Below, one piece after another: positions 52,330 through 54,881 of a stretch of 54,881 nucleotides of DNA. Made by a program: the position numbers and the translations under genes. This DNA is from G020354785 sp964461435. Its GTDB lineage: Bacteria > Bacteroidota > Bacteroidia > Bacteroidales > UBA10428. The stretch spans positions 1 through 54,881 of the forward strand of contig CAYWUI010000021.1 in NCBI GenBank assembly GCA_964461435.1. The letters run 5' to 3'. The notes under the pieces are model-generated. The model saw only the letters and a program-made list of their open reading frames with translations. It did not search any database and was not told the DNA's origin. Position 1 is the stretch's first letter; every line of letters starts with the position of its first letter.

Positions 52330-53655
52330 TTAAATGGAAGAAGCTATCCCTCCGGCTCTTCCTTTTATTCTTCCCGATTTCATAAGTCCGTCATAATGAC
52401 GCATCAGCAAATGACTTTCTATTTGCTGCAATGTATCTAATACTACGCCCACCATAATGAGCAAAGATGTACCGCCATAAAAATAAGCAAATCCTCTCGT
52501 GATGCCTGCCATCATCGCAAATGCAGGCAGTATGGCAACAAATGCCAGGAATATGGATCCGGGCAATGTGATTCTTGACATTATAGTATCAAGAAACTCA
52601 GCTGTTTTTCTTCCTGGCTTTACACCCGGAATAAAACCTCCGTGCTTCTTCATATCCTCGGCCATTTGGGCCGGATTAATAGTTATAGCAGTATAAAAAT
52701 AAGTAAACAATACAATCAGCAGGGCATTTGTCAAGTTGTACAGGAATCCGACAGGATTGGCATATGCTGCAATGAATCCTGATAATTTCTCACCCCCGTA
52801 CCTGGCGAATGATAAGGGTAGCATAACTATTGCCTGGGCAAAAATAATCGGCATTACACCGGCTGCATTCACCTTCAGTGGTATATATTGTCTTACTCCG
52901 CCATATTGTTTATTTCCGATTATTCTTTTTGCATACTGCACCGGGATTCTTCTGGTACCCTGTACCAGCAGGATACTAATAACAAATACAAGGAACAGGA
53001 ATACAATCTCTACCAGGAAGGAAATTAATCCTCCACCTTGTCTTTCAAGCCTGGCAACAAGTTCACTTGAAATTGCGAAAGGAAATCGTGCAATTATGCC
53101 AATCATAATGATCAGGGATATGCCGTTACCAATACCTTTGTCCGTTATTTTCTCTCCCAGCCACATAATAAACATTGTTCCTGTTGTAAGAATAAGTACG
53201 GAAAACGGCACAAATAATCTTTGTATAACACGGGCTTCTGCAGGGATTTGTGTAAGATATGCCGGTGCCTGGATTAGTAAGATGCCTACGGTCAGATATC
53301 TTGTTATCTGGTTAATTTTTCTCCGGCCACTCTCTCCTTCTTTCTGTAACCTTTGGAAATACGGGACTGCTATTCCCAGCAGCTGGATTACAATTGAAGC
53401 AGATATATATGGCATAATACCCAGTGCAAATATTGATGCATTGGCAAAAGCGCCACCCGAAAACATATTTAACAAACCTAATACACCCTGGGATGCCCTG
53501 TCCTGCAAAACCTGTAACTGTGAAGGATCCACTCCTGGCAATACAATTTTCGCTCCTAACCTGTATATTAGCAGTATCCCAAGAGTATATAATAACCTTG
53601 TTCTGAGGTCCTCAATTTTATAAATGTTCTTAATCGTATCAAAAAATGCTTTCAT
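52330..53655 (-). CDS. secY: Preprotein translocase subunit SecY
   Basis: Forms the protein-conducting channel in the inner membrane. The 441-residue protein has ten transmembrane helices, the N-terminal DLRTRLLYTLGILLIYRLGAKIVLPG, plug region QGVLGLLNMFSGGAFANASIFALGIMPYISASI, ATP/ribosome-facing loop with RRIPVQYAKR and GGVRQYIPLKVNAAGVMPIIFA, and the C-terminal QIESHLLMRHYDG. Gene order rplO-secY-map is standard. Confidence 0.98.
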   Translation of the reverse strand: MKAFFDTIKNIYKIEDLRTRLLYTLGILLIYRLGAKIVLPGVDPSQLQVLQDRASQGVLGLLNMFSGGAFANASIFALGIMPYISASIVIQLLGIAVPYFQRLQKEGESGRRKINQITRYLTVGILLIQAPAYLTQIPAEARVIQRLFVPFSVLILTTGTMFIMWLGEKITDKGIGNGISLIIMIGIIARFPFAISSELVARLERQGGGLISFLVEIVFLFLVFVISILLVQGTRRIPVQYAKRIIGNKQYGGVRQYIPLKVNAAGVMPIIFAQAIVMLPLSFARYGGEKLSGFIAAYANPVGFLYNLTNALLIVLFTYFYTAITINPAQMAEDMKKHGGFIPGVKPGRKTAEFLDTIMSRITLPGSIFLAFVAILPAFAMMAGITRGFAYFYGGTSLLIMVGVVLDTLQQIESHLLMRHYDGLMKSGRIKGRAGGIASSI

Positions 53656-53659
53656 TCAC

Positions 53660-54109
53660 TTATATTTTTACAGCAGTACCATTTAAAGACTCAATAGCCT
53701 GCCTGGCAGATTTTGAAAAAGCATGGGCTCTGACTTCAAGTTTGGATGTCAATTTACCATTCCCAAGGATTTTTATAAGATCCTTTTTTGAAGCAAAACC
53801 TTCATCAATTAATTTTTGCACGTCAATTGATGTTAAATTTTTTTTATCGGCCAGATTTTGTAAAGTACTTATATTAATACCTTTATATTCTTTTTTGTTA
53901 ATATTTGTAAATCCGTACTTGGGGACTCTTCTCTGCAACGGCATTTGTCCTCCTTCGTAACCTTTTTTCCTTTTGTAACCTGCCCGGGATTTAGCCCCTT
54001 TATGGCCTTTTGTGGAGGTTCCCCCTTTTCCCGACCCCTGTCCTTTTCCAAGCCTTACCTTATTTTTTCTAACCGAGTTTCTCGCTGGTTTAAGATTGCT
54101 TAAGTCCAT
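53660..54109 (-). CDS. rplO: 50S ribosomal protein L15
   Basis: Large-subunit assembly protein. The 149-residue sequence shows MDLSNLKPARNSVRKNKVRL, the glycine/lysine-rich GKGQGSGKGGTSTKGHKGAKSR, YEGGQMPLQRRVPKYGFTN and the C-terminal domain with LEVRAHAFSKSARQAIESL. Only 4 bp before secY, so the two are tightly coupled. Confidence 0.98.
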   Translation of the reverse strand: MDLSNLKPARNSVRKNKVRLGKGQGSGKGGTSTKGHKGAKSRAGYKRKKGYEGGQMPLQRRVPKYGFTNINKKEYKGINISTLQNLADKKNLTSIDVQKLIDEGFASKKDLIKILGNGKLTSKLEVRAHAFSKSARQAIESLNGTAVKI

Positions 54110-54129
54110 ATTTACTGTAATATCATTAA

Positions 54130-54312
54130 TTAAACTGATTCTTCAATGTTCACAAGATGCCTGACTTTATTTACCATACCTATTATTTGAGGTGTAGCTT
54201 CCATCTCAACAGTACTGCTTATTTTTTTTAATCCGAGTGCATCAAGCGTTCTTTTCTGCCTCTTTGAACTTCCTATTCTGCTTCTTATTTGAGTAATTTT
54301 AATCTTTGCCAT
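54130..54312 (-). CDS. rpmD: 50S ribosomal protein L30
   Basis: A 60-residue large-subunit protein: MAKIKITQIRSRIGSSKRQKRTLDALGLKK, then PQIIGMVNKVRHLVNIEES. Position between rpsE and rplO is the standard one. Confidence 0.97.
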   Translation of the reverse strand: MAKIKITQIRSRIGSSKRQKRTLDALGLKKISSTVEMEATPQIIGMVNKVRHLVNIEESV

Positions 54313-54336
54313 TTTATGAATAAATTATCATAGCTA

Positions 54337-54855
54337 TTATCCGTTAAAAACTTTATCAAGGTTAATACCCCTTTGCTGAGCAACAGTATATGGATCTCTA
54401 AGCTGCAGGAGTGCAGAAAATGTTGCTTTAACCAGATTATGCGGATTTGAAGATCCTTTTGATTTTGCCAGCACGTCAGTTATTCCAACACTTTCAAAGA
54501 CCGCACGCATTGCTCCTCCGGCTTTCACACCTGTGCCGCCTGATGCTGGCTTAATGAATATCCTGGCACCGCCATATTTTGCAAACTGCTCATGCGGAAT
54601 GGTGCCGTTTAAGACAGGCACTTTTATCAGGTTTTTCTTTGCATCTTCTATTCCCTTTGCAATGGCAGTAGTAACTTCATTAGCCTTTCCCAGTCCAAAA
54701 CCAACGATGCCGTCTTCATTACCAACGACGACCACAGCGGAAAAACTGAATGTCCGTCCTCCTTTAGTAACTTTTGTTACCCTTTGTATACTTACCAGCC
54801 GGTCTTTTAAATCCAGGTCAGTTGTCCTGACTCTTCTAATAATAGTTGTTGACAT
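54337..54855 (-). CDS. rpsE: 30S ribosomal protein S5
   Basis: Small-subunit protein important for decoding accuracy. The 172-residue sequence has LKDRLVSIQRVTKVTKGGRTFSFSAVVVVG, the helicase-loop-like GLGKANEVTTAIAKGIEDAKKN, and IFIKPASGGTGVKAGGAMRAV in the C-terminal domain. It begins 4 bp after the rplR stop codon, indicating translational coupling in the spc operon. Confidence 0.98.
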   Translation of the reverse strand: MSTTIIRRVRTTDLDLKDRLVSIQRVTKVTKGGRTFSFSAVVVVGNEDGIVGFGLGKANEVTTAIAKGIEDAKKNLIKVPVLNGTIPHEQFAKYGGARIFIKPASGGTGVKAGGAMRAVFESVGITDVLAKSKGSSNPHNLVKATFSALLQLRDPYTVAQQRGINLDKVFNG

Positions 54856-54859
54856 TTTC

Positions 54860-54881
54860 CTAAAATTTTAATCCACTTTCT
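54860..54881 (-). CDS. rplR: 50S ribosomal protein L18, C-terminal end only
   Basis: The last six codons (Glu-Ser-Gly-Leu-Lys-Phe) and TAG are visible at the right edge; GLKF is the usual L18 ending and rplR is the expected gene before rpsE. The rest lies outside the window. Confidence 0.85.

Noticed and set aside
52736..53623. 295-codon open frame on the plus strand opposite secY
   Set aside because: Entirely antisense to a clear secY; its codon use mirrors secY and it has no domain signature. Judged a shadow.
1..54881. CRISPR array, insertion sequence, prophage or defence island
   Set aside because: No spaced repeats, transposase, integrase, phage or toxin-antitoxin genes were found; nearly every gene is core housekeeping.

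Overview
The window is an AT-rich chromosomal segment of a member of the Bacteroidota, probably a Bacteroidales-like lineage. Several independent signs agree. There is a PorQ-type protein of the type IX secretion system. The primary sigma factor is short (286 residues) and lacks region 1.1. Two promoters fit the Bacteroidota consensus TTTG-N19-TAnnTTTG exactly (upstream of rplU and of the trp operon). Shine-Dalgarno motifs are mostly absent, and several lipoproteins and Rieske-like or YfiR/OmpL47 proteins belong to families common in this phylum. No prophage, insertion sequence or CRISPR array is visible; this is mostly core genome.

Layout. 1-9.3 kb: 3' part of adenosylhomocysteinase, a divergent pair of small secreted proteins with non-ATG starts, greA, a HIT hydrolase, ruvC, an S41 lipoprotein peptidase, an EamA transporter, and an OmpL47-repeat/YfiR gene pair. 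9.3-12.5 kb: serS, rplU-rpmA with its own promoter and terminator, and a bifunctional nuclease (DUF151). 13-20.4 kb: a 1350-residue soluble hybrid histidine kinase, a family 2 glycosyltransferase and recQ. 20.7-26 kb: tatC, lptB, tRNA-Leu(UAG), tig, clpP, clpX. 26-32.7 kb: a complete trpEGDCFBA operon preceded by a promoter, a 14-codon leader peptide with three consecutive Trp codons and an intrinsic terminator, i.e. a full ribosome-mediated attenuator. 32.8-43.8 kb: a large membrane glycosyltransferase-like protein, a lipoprotein, rpoD, a lipid kinase, porQ, cmk, pfkA and a B12-dependent ribonucleotide reductase. 44.2-46.4 kb: tRNA-Leu(CAA), dCMP deaminase and a CtpA-type protease. 46.5-54.9 kb: eno, then the distal spc/alpha ribosomal operon read on the minus strand (rplR end, rpsE, rpmD, rplO, secY, map, infA, rpmJ, rpsM, rpsK, rpsD, rpoA, rplQ).

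Functional themes: translation and transcription core (ribosomal proteins, RpoA, RpoD, GreA, InfA, SerS, two Leu tRNAs), protein quality control and export (trigger factor, ClpXP, SecY, TatC, PorQ, Map, two S41 proteases), envelope biogenesis (LptB, glycosyltransferases), nucleotide supply (Cmk, dCMP deaminase, NrdJ) and tryptophan synthesis. The most interesting item is the trp leader: promoter, WWW leader peptide, antiterminator and terminator are all readable from the sequence. Secondary items are long charged C-terminal tails on L21 and L17, non-ATG starts on a closely spaced divergent pair, a Rieske-like lipoprotein with altered metal ligands, and a duplicated AAGGAATnnnATCCT element between recQ and tatC.
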